Shown piece after piece: positions 1-11,148 of a stretch of DNA of 64,000 nucleotides. The stretch spans positions 2,294,001-2,358,000 of the forward strand of contig JAHNUO010000005.1 of the NCBI GenBank assembly GCA_019787685.1, given 5' to 3'. This DNA is from Chiua virens. Taxonomy: Eukaryota; Basidiomycota; Agaricomycetes; Boletales; Boletaceae. Both the position numbers and the translations under genes were made by a program. The stretch's first letter is position 1; each line of letters begins with the position of its first letter. The notes below the pieces were generated by a model, which saw nothing but the letters and a program-made list of their open reading frames with translations, searched no databases and had not been told where the DNA came from.

Positions 1-1198
1 GAGGAAAAGTTGGGAGTACCTTCTTGCCTGATCTTAAAGTATGTCTTCCAAATTATTGGTAATTGGTGGATGTGTCCAATTTGCTGTGTTTCTAGACGTA
101 CATATTTGGTTGATCACTATCATCACACATTTGGATGTATCTGATACGAGTGACGCAGTTGTGAGTATTCACCTGAAGTATTTCGCCTGTTATCAACTGC
201 TCGTGGACACTTTCAGGTCAAATATTGATGCATACTGGGTCCTGGACATACATGCCCTTTCTCGGCGCAGCCGATTGTGAGTAGTCGAATTACTCTGATC
301 AAGAAATGAATCCTATGGCAGCGATTACAGTTGTCATGATCCTGCGCGTATGGGCAATGTACAATCGATCAAAACTAATCCTTGGCCTGCTTCTTACCTT
401 GCTTTTTATCGAGATCATCGCCGTCACGGTGGCTGCTGCTGTCTATACCGACTTCCCCCAGAATAAATCGAGTATGTAGACTCCGACTCAATAAACGTGT
501 GCTACACTAACTAGTGGTCAGTGGTCACCATTCAGGTACTGGAGTATTCATTTTGCGTGCAGCAAGTTATAAACCCCGCTTGGAGTTTTGTCGCCGACAT
601 TTTCCAAATGGCATTTGGTGCAGTGTTGTGCATGGTAGCCGTCACGCAGTTTGTGAGGCAGTCGCTTCAAATGTACCGCGTCACAAAACAGTGGGAACTC
701 AGCCCATACATAAATCTGCTCGTCAAGCAGGGCATCCTCTATTTTTTAGGGTGAGTATGTCCGGTCCCCGTCCTTATCACTATTGTCAACCTGAAAAAGC
801 ATTTTTGACAATTAACTGAGAATTTCTGTCACAGAATTCTCCTGCTGAACCTCATTGGTCTATTATTTGACACTGGAAATATTCCAAACACCGGGTGGCA
901 GCTCATACCAGCATCTATTGTGGAATTTGTGCCCGTGTACACTTTAACGCCTCGATTCATTATTAGCATACGAGAGGTGTATGCAAACGATGTTCAAGGG
1001 AGACGTGGGGGAGGGATCGACAGTGGGTTTGGCTTGTTTACATTATCCAGCCGTGGTGCTGCCGGAGGACCGATGGTGTTTGCAGCCGGTACGCACACCG
1101 AGGTCATGCAGAATGCAGAGGACGATGATGGACACAATGATGGCATGGGAGACATCGAGTTAGTCGCAAGGGATGTTGGGTCCGCTCAGCCAGTGTAG
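1..1198 (+). CDS. DUF6533-family membrane protein, copy 1 (5' partial)
   Basis: The window opens inside this gene, at the exon that in sister copies encodes a short SF(M/I)PGP-like segment. Later exons are recognisable: one ending in a WTY..FLGAAD segment, then MILRVWAMYNRS with a long hydrophobic helix (about 322-465), a block with TKQW and GILYFLG (about 534-750), and the last exon (about 831-1198) with VPVYTLTPRFIISIRE and an acidic tail. Stop is TAG at 1196-1198. The layout matches the other copies, with canonical GT and AG at the junctions I checked. DUF6533 (PF20151) proteins are multi-helix membrane proteins of basidiomycetes with no assigned function. The start codon and first exons lie outside the window. 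Family identity is from motif recognition; function is unknown. Confidence 0.8.
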
Positions 1199-1439
1199 TT
1201 GGGGAGGTGGTGATGAGTCCAGTGTATTCCGGAGATGATTTTGATTTGCCGGCAGTGGTCGTCTCGAGATCTCAAACATGTACTTCAGAATAAAATTATT
1301 CTTGACAACTTGAAAGCTTAAAGCAGAATGTTCGTGATTATATCATGACCTAGATAATTCCAAGGGGAGACGGTAACCACTTAATGGTAGAACTGGGGCC
1401 TAGAATAATTATGTACTTCACAGTACTAGATTGAGCGTA

Positions 1440-2250
1440 TGCCAACATTATTGTGCTCAGTTGGCGGAACCTCGAAGAACTCTAGATCCCGAAGTGTTGC
1501 ACGTGTGGGAATGCTCGGACACAATTTAGGCAATTTACATAATCAACGTCCACAATCAACGTCACACGGTTCTATATCCTTCCTTGGACACAACTCGGCC
1601 AGCATACATTTCCCTATAATTGTTAACCTGGTCCGGGATCACTCAAGCCGTCCGCCATACAGCTTCCCGCACCTTAGAATTGCTCCTCAGTGAAGTTGTT
1701 CATGGTCGCAATGCTGGGGCTCTCCTCAGCCTTCTTCAACGTTTCTGAGTTAGATGCACTGGTTAATTCGTCTCATCCAAGTCCCCAGAACCCGTCCTAT
1801 CGGATGAATCACAGTCACGCCATCTCTAAGTCTCAAACGACGCTGACGATGCACCTATTGACTACTTGTTGACTTCCACAGAGAGTGCATCGTCGCAATG
1901 CTCAAAGGCACGGTTGAATCGCTACTTACCAAGTTGTGAGTCGTTCCACCCGATATGGGGATCAGGAAGACGGGGGTGTAAGGACGGTCGACAGACGCAG
2001 CAGTAGAATATGTAAGGGAATCAGAGGATATGCTAGATGAAGAAAGGGCCGGGAATGATATAGCTGAGTGACCTTGTCTTGCCTGTTTGACCTGATGGAG
2101 GCGCGAAAGGCAAGGATACTGTGGCTCATGGCTATTTCGAAGAGGGTGAATGAATGCTCGATGTACGTCTGTCAAAGTGTGTTTCCGGACCCATACTACT
2201 GACGAAGTTGATGCGTGTCATGGTTAGGTTCGCAACCAAGTTAACCTGCC
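1440..2250 (+). repeat. Relic of second interspersed sequence family (S1)
   Basis: This stretch has no convincing open gene but matches 35330-36070 in order. It shares a TCGGATGA..CACAGTC block (about 1800), a GACAGACGC.GCAG block (about 1990), GTTTGACCTGATGGAG (about 2082) and CATGGTTAGGTTCGCAACC (about 2218). Both copies carry stops and length changes, so I read them as decayed duplicates of one unidentified sequence. The preceding 1199-1439 holds the 3' flank of copy 1, which resembles the 3' flank of the 3050 copy. Confidence 0.5.
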
Positions 2251-2284
2251 GTTAAACTTTGCTAGTAAACTTACGATCCAGCAA

Positions 2285-2650
2285 TTAATATATTGAAATA
2301 TCCTGAGCACTGGACATACATCCTCTTTCTTGGCGCAGCCGATTGTGAGTAATCGAGTTGCTATAACCCAGAAATTAATTCTGTGACGGTGAATCCTACA
2401 GTTGTCATGATCCGGCGCGTGTGGGCAATGTACAATTGATCAAGACTACTCATCAGCTTGCTGCTTACCATGCCCTTTTCGAAATCATTGGGATCATGAA
2501 TTGCTGTTGTCAATAACAACCCGAAGAAAGACTCCTGTATGTAGACTCTGACTCGATAAACGCATACTAGACTAGTAACCAGCGGCTGACCGGTCAGGGG
2601 TCGCCGCTCAAGTGCTGGAATATCCGAATCGTAACTTGCGCGGAGCAAAT
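2285..2650 (+). pseudogene. DUF6533 copy 2, truncated pseudogene
   Basis: Only the middle of the gene survives. It begins at the exon encoding the WTYILFLGAAD segment (about 2300-2345), runs through the next exon, and stops within the VLEY exon near 2650. The conserved NRS codons in the MYNRS motif read AAT TGA, an in-frame stop at about 2433. All exons before this and the whole C-terminal half are missing. After 2650 the sequence passes into the upstream block of the next intact copy, so unequal exchange or deletion probably joined the two. Confidence 0.75.
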
Positions 2651-3049
2651 ATCAAAGCCCCTTTGGGCTTATCATATCGTCGTATCGAACAAACGCGGAA
2701 CGGTAAGCCGCACTCGTCCCCAAGAACAAAGTATTCAGCATGGCATCGCTCACAATAAGGGTGAAGAACAGGAGCCTCGCTCGCACCTAGCTGACTAATG
2801 AAATCAACAAATCTCCGCCACCCACAGCCTTTGATGGTGACCATGATCAAGCTGGAAGGTATGCAGTTAAATTTCCATATGCAGTGTTCATTTGGCTACA
2901 GCCGCATATCGCCATGATGCGATATTATCGAAAAGAATAAATCAAGTCCCCTTATAAACCGATCACTTTGTGCAGAGTAATTCTCATACTGTCTTCCTCT
3001 CTATTGCACTTCTGACCGGCCTTCCATTTGCATCATCAAGATCGTGACT
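2651..3049 (+). promoter_or_regulatory. Conserved upstream block and TATA-like site of DUF6533 copy 3
   Basis: Part of this 400-bp stretch recurs upstream of the copies at 36578 and 49909, including a GAAGGTATGC-type block near 2860. A TATA-like CTTATAAACC at 2951-2960 lies 99 bp before the ATG. Equivalent CTTATAAA motifs lie 74-87 bp before the ATGs at 36578, 44274 and 49909. Conservation of sequence and spacing suggests the core promoter; transcription start sites are not known. Confidence 0.5.
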
Positions 3050-4832
3050 ATGGCCTCTGATCTACAATCGACCATTGCGGCACTTCGGCAAAACAACTAT
3101 GTTTCCCGTATGTATGTCTATATTCGTGGTCTTCAGTCTCACAAGCTATTGACAGTTGCTGTCCTAACTGCTGTTGGATATGATTACAGTGAGCCCCGGG
3201 TTCTGTTCTGCTGTGAGCCGCAAACTGACTATTGCCAGTCCTTGTCTTTCCAAAAGAGGTACTAAGTACTCGTGGAATCTGTCAGACAAAAGTTGTCGCT
3301 GATTGATCATATCAATAAAGATCGAATACATCTGGGTCAGTACACAGCCATTTCCTGTGTTGACACATTCTTGACAAGAACGCAGCATAAACCATGGTCT
3401 TGGGTTACGATCATGTTCCTTCTTGCACGTACCTAATTTCCAGCGTACTTGGCACTGGGATATCTTCTAACAAGACATTGATAGGTCCGTTATTGTGGCC
3501 TATTCAATTTGGCGTGAGTATATGGCTGTGACGCATTTATTATATGCTGATCTCGAGCGTGCGCCAGGTATGATGCCCTCGGTAGGTTTGCATCATAAAA
3601 CGTGAATTTGATTGAGTTTTGACCGTGGCAAAAGTGGGGAGTACTTTCATGCCCGATGCTAAAGTAGGTGTCCAAAGCTATCGGTTATCAATGGACGTGC
3701 TTATGGTTGCTGTATTCCCCTAGATGTACGTATTTGGCTCGCCACTATTATCACACAATGCGGAATTGTCTGATCCCAGTGAGATAGTTGTGGGTATTCA
3801 CTCGTAACATTTCACCTACTTTCTACTCATGAAGACTTGAAGGCGGAATATTGGGGTATACTGAACAGTGGACATATATCCTCTTTCTCGGCGCAGCCGA
3901 TTGTGAGTAGTCGAGTTATCCTGATCCAGAAATGAATTCTATGACGGTGATTACAGTTGTCATGATCTTGCGCGTATGGGCAATGTATAATCGATCAAGG
4001 GTAATCCTTGGCTTGCTTCTTACCATGCTTTTGCTCGAAATCATCGCCTTGGTGGCATCTTCTGCCTTCTACAGCAATCCGAAGAATAATTCGTGTGTGT
4101 AGACCCGGGTCGATAAATGCATGCTAGACTAACCAGCCACCAGGGTTCGCCATTCAAGTACTGGAATATTCGTTTTGCACGGAGCAATTTGTACAACCCA
4201 TTTGGAGTTTGGTGACTGACATTTCGCAAATATCACTTGCTGTGGTGTTGTGCATGGCAGCTGTCGTGCGGTTCGGGACTCGGTCGCTTCGAATGTATCG
4301 TGCCACAAAACAGTGGCGACTCGACCGGTACATCAACCTGCTCGTCAATCAGGGGATCCTCTATTTCCTAGGGTATGTCTAGTCTCCCTCCGTCAATGTA
4401 AACGTTATTTCCGCTAAATTTACATTTTTCATTGACGGTATAACTGAAACTTTGTGTCACAGAATCATCTTGCTGAACCTCTTCACCCTATTGTCTTATA
4501 CGACAAGCATTGCGACCAATGACTGGCAGTTCATACTAACAATAATCGTACAACTTGTACCTGTGTACACTCTAACCCCTCGATTCATCATCAGCATACG
4601 GGAGTTGTATGCACATGATGTTCAGGGGGAACGTGTGGGTGGAATCGACTCCGGATTTGGCTTGTCTACATTAAATAGCCGTGGTGGTGTCGGAGGACCG
4701 ATGGTGTTTGCAGCCGGTGTGCAAAGCCTGAGCGAGGTTGCGGAGAACGTAGAGGCGGATGATGGGGGGAACGAGTGGATGGGAGACATCGAGCTGGTCC
4801 CAAGGGAGGTTGGGTCTGCTCAGCAAGTGTAG
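3050..4832 (+). CDS. DUF6533-family membrane protein, copy 3
   Basis: A complete copy by reading. ATG at 3050 gives MASDLQSTIAAL, the family N-terminus. Small exons then encode the DUF6533 core: an AVLTAVGYDY helix, L.FPKE, IEYIW, KPWSWVT-like, and VRYCGLFNL. Later exons carry the GAAD segment, MILRVWAMYNRSR plus helix (about 3956-4097), the TKQW/GILYFLG exon (about 4144-4372), and the terminal exon (about 4463-4832) with VPVYTLTPRFIISIREL and an acidic tail ending in QQV. The intron after the PWSW exon begins GCACGT rather than GT; phase 0 is kept only if this GC donor is used. Predicted as an integral membrane protein of unknown role. Confidence 0.8.
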
Positions 4833-5009
4833 TTGGAGAGGTGATAAAAGTTAGTCCAATGTGTCGGTATTCCAACTTCTAGGGTGACTCGAATGTTTTT
4901 GATATGCAATTGATCTTGTCTGTCATTAGGTCTCAAACGTGATTGTATTCGGAATAGGATGATTCTTGTGATGGTACTTGAAAGCAGAATGTTCATGACC
5001 TACTAGTAG

Positions 5010-6540
5010 ATGTTAACCTCATCTCCGCATATTCGCTACCGGCGGCTTCCTCTCGCTCATCCCGTTGGCATCACCCCCGCTCACAGCCACCACGCCCTCC
5101 AATCCAAGCAGCGGTCCACGCAAGATACTGCAAAATTTGGACTGTCCTCAGCGTGCCCCGCCAGGTTATCGATGTCATCAACCACAACCTTCTCCCAGAG
5201 GTTTCACACGAGGATTTCAAACCATGGGCACCACAATCACATCGGCTGAAACATTTCGAGGGCCGCCCATCGCAGGGGACTAGCAGAACCAATTGCCTGA
5301 CCTTATGTTTCCAAATACCCTCGCCTCGCCATTTGCACCATGTCCATCTATGTCGACCCGTTCGAGTACCGCATTATGATTTGCTGGACCTCACCACCCA
5401 CACCTAACGTTCCCAACCCAATTCCATTTCGCCTGCGCCACTTCACTGGGTTCACCTGGAAGGTCGAAGCGTTCGTACGACCCTTGCCAATCTGATTTGG
5501 GGGGACCCAGACAAGTCTCGCATATGAACGCAAATGGGGCTCGCACTTTGTCATCTCGGTCGATGCCCGTGTTGAAGGTGTCGAAGTGGTCTGCCCTCTC
5601 TCTTTAACGCGTCTTGACGACACTAATCCAATCCATAGCTTATCCCACATGTAGAAACGATTTCCCTCACTCCCTCCACGTTTTCCTCACTCTCTGTCCC
5701 AGGCCAATCCGGTCAATCCGCACCACTCCTTCGTTGCTCTGCACCGACGCCACACGCGATTCTCCTCTCGCTCGCGCGTCATGCTCCTTCTCACGCCTTG
5801 CTCGTGCCCAATGCCATTCGCGACGGTGCTACTATCCTCAGGCTCCCTACCTCCAAAGCTCCGGATAGAATCAGCTTACCTCATCTCTCATCCCAACCTC
5901 CACCACATCCTGCAGAACGGGACACTTCCAACTCGAATGTCACGCGTACAAGGCGCCGCTGGGATGGAGTCGGGAGCATATGTTCTGGATCGGGGTTTTG
6001 GCTGACTACACCAACGACTTGTTCACGTCGCGTGACAGTGCGCAGAAGCAACGTTCAGAGGCGTGGTCGTATCGTCTGCCGAGTCGGGAATCGTTCCCCC
6101 TGATGAATGATGATGACGAGGACGAACATGAACACAGCGAAGAGGGCCGACAGGCGCCACAGCCAGAGCGTGCCCAGGACACGAAGTGGTGCTAGACGAG
6201 GGTGCGCATGCAGCTTTCGCCGCGGGGTTGGTTTTGGTGCTTCGTAGATGCGGTTTGCCTTGTCTGCCGTACGTGTCGAGTGTTGGACTAGAGGCGACAT
6301 CAAGGACAGTGAGGCTGATATAAATGTATACTAGGCAGGTTTGAATCACACACTTGACGGAAACTACGCTGGCGCAAGCTTTTGAATGCTCATACTTGCG
6401 TTCATGACGTGTCGATGACGGACCAGGTTTGAAGCACAACGCAAAATAAAATCAAGGTGGTGACGACTCATCAGATCAATATTAACAACAACCTTCCAAC
6501 TAGCTTTGCTCTGCCTTTGAATGTTTGAATGCGCAGGGCC
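5010..6540 (+). pseudogene. Decayed gene of second interspersed family (S2, longest copy)
   Basis: This is the most extensive relic of a second repeated family. Coding-like stretches appear in different frames. One starts at 5340 with MSIYVDPFEYR and runs to about 5491; after frame breaks comes a WGSHFVISVDARVEGVEVV-like stretch (about 5529-5590), and near 6040-6190 a WSYRLPSRESFPLM stretch followed by an acidic D/E/H run. Parts match 39060-39700 (reversed), 47463-48460 and 13150-13260. Frameshifts and stops make it a pseudogene. I do not recognise the ancestral protein. It lies between DUF6533 copy 3 and the LINE. Confidence 0.45.
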
Positions 6541-7204
6541 ATCTGAATTGTCATCCAAGCCTGCGACACCCACGCCCGCACGGTCATGAACCTCTCCCAG
6601 ATGGCCTCGCACAAAGACTTCGTTATCCCTGGGCCAAGTTCTCGCACCCGAAGATTACCTTTTTTTTTTTTTTTTTTTTTTTTGAGTCAATTTATGTCCT
6701 ATTGCGGAGTACTAGGACTCTATGGAGGACAGTCTACCTAAGCTGGGAGCTCTTGCTCTCTGTGGCTCTATCGACGCAAATGCCCCGGGGTGGTGTTCCA
6801 ACCGGTCCGCCGTTCCTGCTGGTCGTTTTAGATGCTGCGACTTTGCCGCAGTGCTCTGTTGCTAAGTGACGAGATGAGGGTGAGGTGCGGTTGTGAAGGT
6901 GAACATGTACTAAGCCTTGGAGGCTCGTCGTACGTTTGGGAATAATGGAGTGCGGTTGGTAGTGGTTTGAGTGGCGGTGAGATTTGATGTATGGAAGTCG
7001 CTTGATATTTTGGTGAACTCGTAGATGGGCGTGCGACCGAGCGGCGTATTGTATCTTTCCTCATCTTATCCCTCGCCTCTCATATCTCAACTTCGACTTA
7101 TCTCCATCCAGTCCTGCTGATCCCGCGTAGACGGTGGTGAGTGAGTCTGATAAGTTTGTAAGAGACGCGTCGTGTGGTAATGATCTGGTGAAATGTCATT
7201 AGGG

Positions 7205-10200
7205 TTAAGGTTTTTTCAGTGGAGCTTCACCGAATGTGGGACGGAGTCTTCCTGTGGATAGGACATAGGATAGTGTTTTTTCACATGCACGTGGTTGGGT
7301 CAGAAGAATTGTTATGTTGTCGGCGTCGCGTCCTAGTGCATTTCTGAGGGTTTGCTGTTCGCGTGCGTATTGTGGGCAGTCTAGGAGTAGGTGTTTCACG
7401 GTTTCGGGGACTGTTGGGCAGTGGGGGCAATTCGGGTTGACTGCTCTGCGGATTTGGTGTAGATGAGCATTGAGGGCGATGTGGCCTGTACGTAGCCAAG
7501 TTAGCAGAGCAGCTTGTTTCTTCGGTAGGGGAGAGATGAGTTTTAGGAATGCGTTTGATGGCTTATCCATGTTGTATCGGCGCATGCGATTGTATCGCTT
7601 GGACATGTTCCAGTTTTCTGTCCAGCGTGTTTTGGATAGTTCACGATGAGCTTGTTTTAGGGCTGTAATACTACTGGGGAGGGGGTTAGTACGTATGTAT
7701 TTTGGGAGGGAGCGAGACGGGGAGTTGTTTGTGGGTAGGGATGCTGCCTTTCGTGCTTCTTCGTCTGCCATTTCATTACCTTGTACTCCCTTATGGCCCG
7801 GGATCCATCTAACGGTGATTTGGTTTTTGTTCAATCCATGTTTTCGTCTCGCGAGTTTTATGGTTCTGTGGAGGTGGTGGAGTATATAGTGTCCGGGTTT
7901 CGTGGTGGGGTGCTCACCGGATTTGATAACTGCTTGGTTGTCTACTAGGATGGAGACTGGGTTGTTGTTTATGGGCATGGAGAGGAGAAGTTTTGCAGCG
8001 AGGGTTAATCCTACGGCTTCTGCTTCGTATACGGTGTGGTCGTTTGGGCTGCCGAGATGATATCTAAGGCATCGGGGTGGTGCGTTGGGGGGTACATGTA
8101 CTGCTGCTGCGCCTATTCCTTGGTTAGTACCTGAACCGTCACTGAATATTAGTGTGTGGTTATTAGTGGAGAGAGCTTCTAGGGCGGCTATAGCTTCTTC
8201 TGGGTTCGGGTCTATGAAGGTTTGGTATGGGGGGCTAGAGTGGGAAATAGGTTGACTTCGTGTTAGCGGTTCAATGGTTTCAGGTTTTATAGGGAATGCA
8301 TGAAAAAGGTGGTGGATTGACAATCTGTGTCTTTTGACAAATTTGTTGGCAGCCTTTTTTGTGAATTCGTGGAGTGGGTGTGTGTTGGGGACGGCAGCAA
8401 GGCGGATGGTGGCTTGGTGGCATAGGTTTTGAATGTGGTGGGCAATGGGCCAGGTGTTGCTAAGGATTTCGAGAACGTCAGTTGGTGAGGTTCGCATAGC
8501 ACCGGTAATACTTAGCAGGGCAATGCATTGGATGCTGTTTATTTTCTTAATGGCACCTTTCGATCCTGGCGTTTGTTTCTCTTGGTTGGTTGTGAAGATG
8601 GGGCGGATCCAGACATCTACTGCATATAGCATTTTTGGGATGGCGACTGCTAGGTAAATTCTTTTCATTAGTGATACTGGTATACCAAATGAGGACGAAG
8701 ATAGTCTGTGTAGCTGGAGGGCATATGCAGTTCCTTTGGCTATTGCGTAAGTGGTTTGGGCTGTCCATTTGAGCGTGTGGTCGATTATGACTCCTAGGAA
8801 TTTGTGTTGAGAGGACGGGGTGATGGTGATGCCTTGAAGTTGGAGGGGTGGGTGTGGGCGTTTTGCTTGAGTGCAGAAGTCTAGAAGGGCGAATTTAGTG
8901 GTTTCGAAGCGGGAGTTATGGAGCTTAGCCCATTCGTAGCCACCTCCTGAGCGTTCCATCATGTCTTTTAGTATCGCGTGGGTTTCGTCAAAGGTTTTTC
9001 CTATTGCTAGTAGCATAGTGTCGTCTACAAATGCTTGCACGCGTTCGGATTTTTCGTGACCGTTGCAGATATCTAGTAGGTCAGCGTTGTATATAATATA
9101 TAGTACCATAGAGAGTGGGTTGCCTTGGCCTATCCCGTTGTTGGTGGGGATCCAATCGGGGGAGTGGAATCTGTCAAATTTTAGCTTGGTTTTTCTGTTT
9201 GCGAGCGCATTATTGACAAATGAGATTATATTTTCTGGGACTTTTCGTGAGCACATGTTATGGATGAGACGGTCTGTTACCGCATTTGGAAAGGCTCCTT
9301 CTATGTCGAGGAATAATACTGAGACTACTCGGTGGTTGTGCCAGGCATGTTTGATTGTTGCTTCGAGGAGGTGTAGTGAGTCAGATGTTGATCTTCCGGG
9401 GCGTCCGCTGAAATGGGTTAACGGTAATAGGTTGTATTTTTCGAGTGTGTCTGTAAGGTGGTCAGCTATGACTGAAGAGATGAGTTTGTACGTAGTGTTT
9501 AGTAGAGCAATTGGGCGATATGCTTTCGGGATGGTGTAGTCTGGGTGTCCTGGTTTGCGGAGCACTACTGTTGTGAATTCCCTCCAGGGGGGATAGAATG
9601 TGTCGAGATCGAAGGAAGCCTGGAAGAGACGGAGAAGATGGGGAGTGAGGACGTCAGTACATTCTTTGAATACTATGTTGCATATGCCGTCTGGTCCTGG
9701 GGCCTTGTATGGGCTGAGTTTTTCAATTGCGCGTAGTAAGTTGCTTTCGGTGATGATCAAGGTGTTGGGGATAGGGTTTGGGTAGTTGTATCCTGTGGGG
9801 ATGGTTGAGTTAGCGGGTGGGGGGGGAAGAATGAGTTAGCAAGTATAGAGCTCTTCTCTTTGTTTGTGGAGGCGACGAAGCTCCCATTTTGAGGTATTGT
9901 TCGTTTTAGGGAGGGGATGCGGGTATTGGTGCCTGCGTTGTTGATGGTCGTTATGTAGTGGTTCGCAATCCAGATCTCGTCCCCTGAGATGTCTTCGAGC
10001 CAGTCTATCCAGTGTTGTTTTTTTGTATTTTGAATCACGTTGGAGTAGTGGTTTCTTGCGGTACGGTATTGTTCATGGATGGGGTGATTTTTGTCGTCCT
10101 TAAGTTTGTAGGAGTCGCGGGCAAGGGTCGCTAGTTCGTTTTTCTTTTGGGTGAGCTCTTTCGTCCACCATCTTTTTGAGTGGGGGCTTGGTCATGACTG

Positions 10201-11148
10201 GGGTACGCATTCGTGTATTGTATCTTTGATGGCCTTCAGTAGGGTGTCGGCAGTCTGTTGGAAAAGGGCGTCGGTGGCAATGGGTTCATTGGTATCGGTG
10301 GGAAGTAACTTAGCTTTGAGGCTTTTTTGGAAGTCTTTCCAGTTGACGTCTCGGAAGTTGAAGGAGGGTGTCGTTATGATTTCGGGAATCATTAGTTCTA
10401 TGCTAGAGATGATGGGAAGGTGATCCGTCAGTAGGCCTCACTGATCGGGGCTGGTCATGCAGGTGGTGAAGAACTCAGCGGTGTGGTCTGTGCAGAAGAC
10501 ATTGTCGATGCATGTCCAGTTTTTCGTGTTGAGGGCCTGTAAGGTTGGTAAGTTTTTTGGAAGGGGCATAAACATGGAGTGGTCTGCTATGAGGTCAATG
10601 ATGGCTTGGGCGTTTTGCAGGTAGGGTGCTGTGAGTAAGTGAGCATTTCGTTCGTCCTCCCATAGTGGGTGGTGTCGGTTGAAGTCACCTAGCCAGATCA
10701 TGTGGTCGTCAGTGTGTTGAAAAATTTCATTACGGGATGATATGAGGAAGGTGCTTAGCGTGTGGAGGGTGTCGTCGTTTTTGCAGTCGTTGTATATGTT
10801 GAATATCGTGCATAGGCCGAATGGGCCGGAGAGTTGAATGATGGTTACATCTCTTGATGGGAATGGTATTTGTTTCCAGTGGTTGGTATTTATCGTCTTG
10901 GAGATCAGAAGGGTGGATCTGTATCATGAGTTCTCATCAGTAAAGCACGTAGATGGGTAGATTGGGTAGTATGTATGAGGGCAGAAGGTGTTGCCTGTGG
11001 GGTTTATGTACGGTTCTTGGAGTGCATAGATGTTCCAGCGTTGTACTAGTGGGCCGTTCAGGAGGGATTGTTGGGCTTTGAGGGATGTGTTGAGGTTTTG
11101 TTGCCAGATGTCGAGTTTGAGCGGTGAGGGGTGGGTTTGCTTATTCAT
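7205..11148 (-). pseudogene. LINE ORF2: endonuclease, reverse transcriptase, RNase H (broken)
   Basis: The ATG at 11148 begins the endonuclease/exonuclease/phosphatase domain (LQEPYIN, then WLGDFNRHHPLW). The reverse transcriptase lies in the 851-residue open stretch 7205-9760, with PYKAPGPDG, LFLDIEGAF, GIGQGNPLS and the catalytic FVDD. RNase H follows, with FSDGSG, the acidic YEAEAVGL and LVDNQA sites, and WIPGHKGVQGNEMADE. A C-terminal HLLLDCP segment is Cys/His containing. Three in-frame TGA stops (10924-10926, 10438-10440, about 10192) and a one-base frameshift at a G8 run (9819-9826) break it. The ATG overlaps the end of the ORF1 frame by 8 nt, so ORF2 was probably translated by re-initiation. 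Confidence 0.9.
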
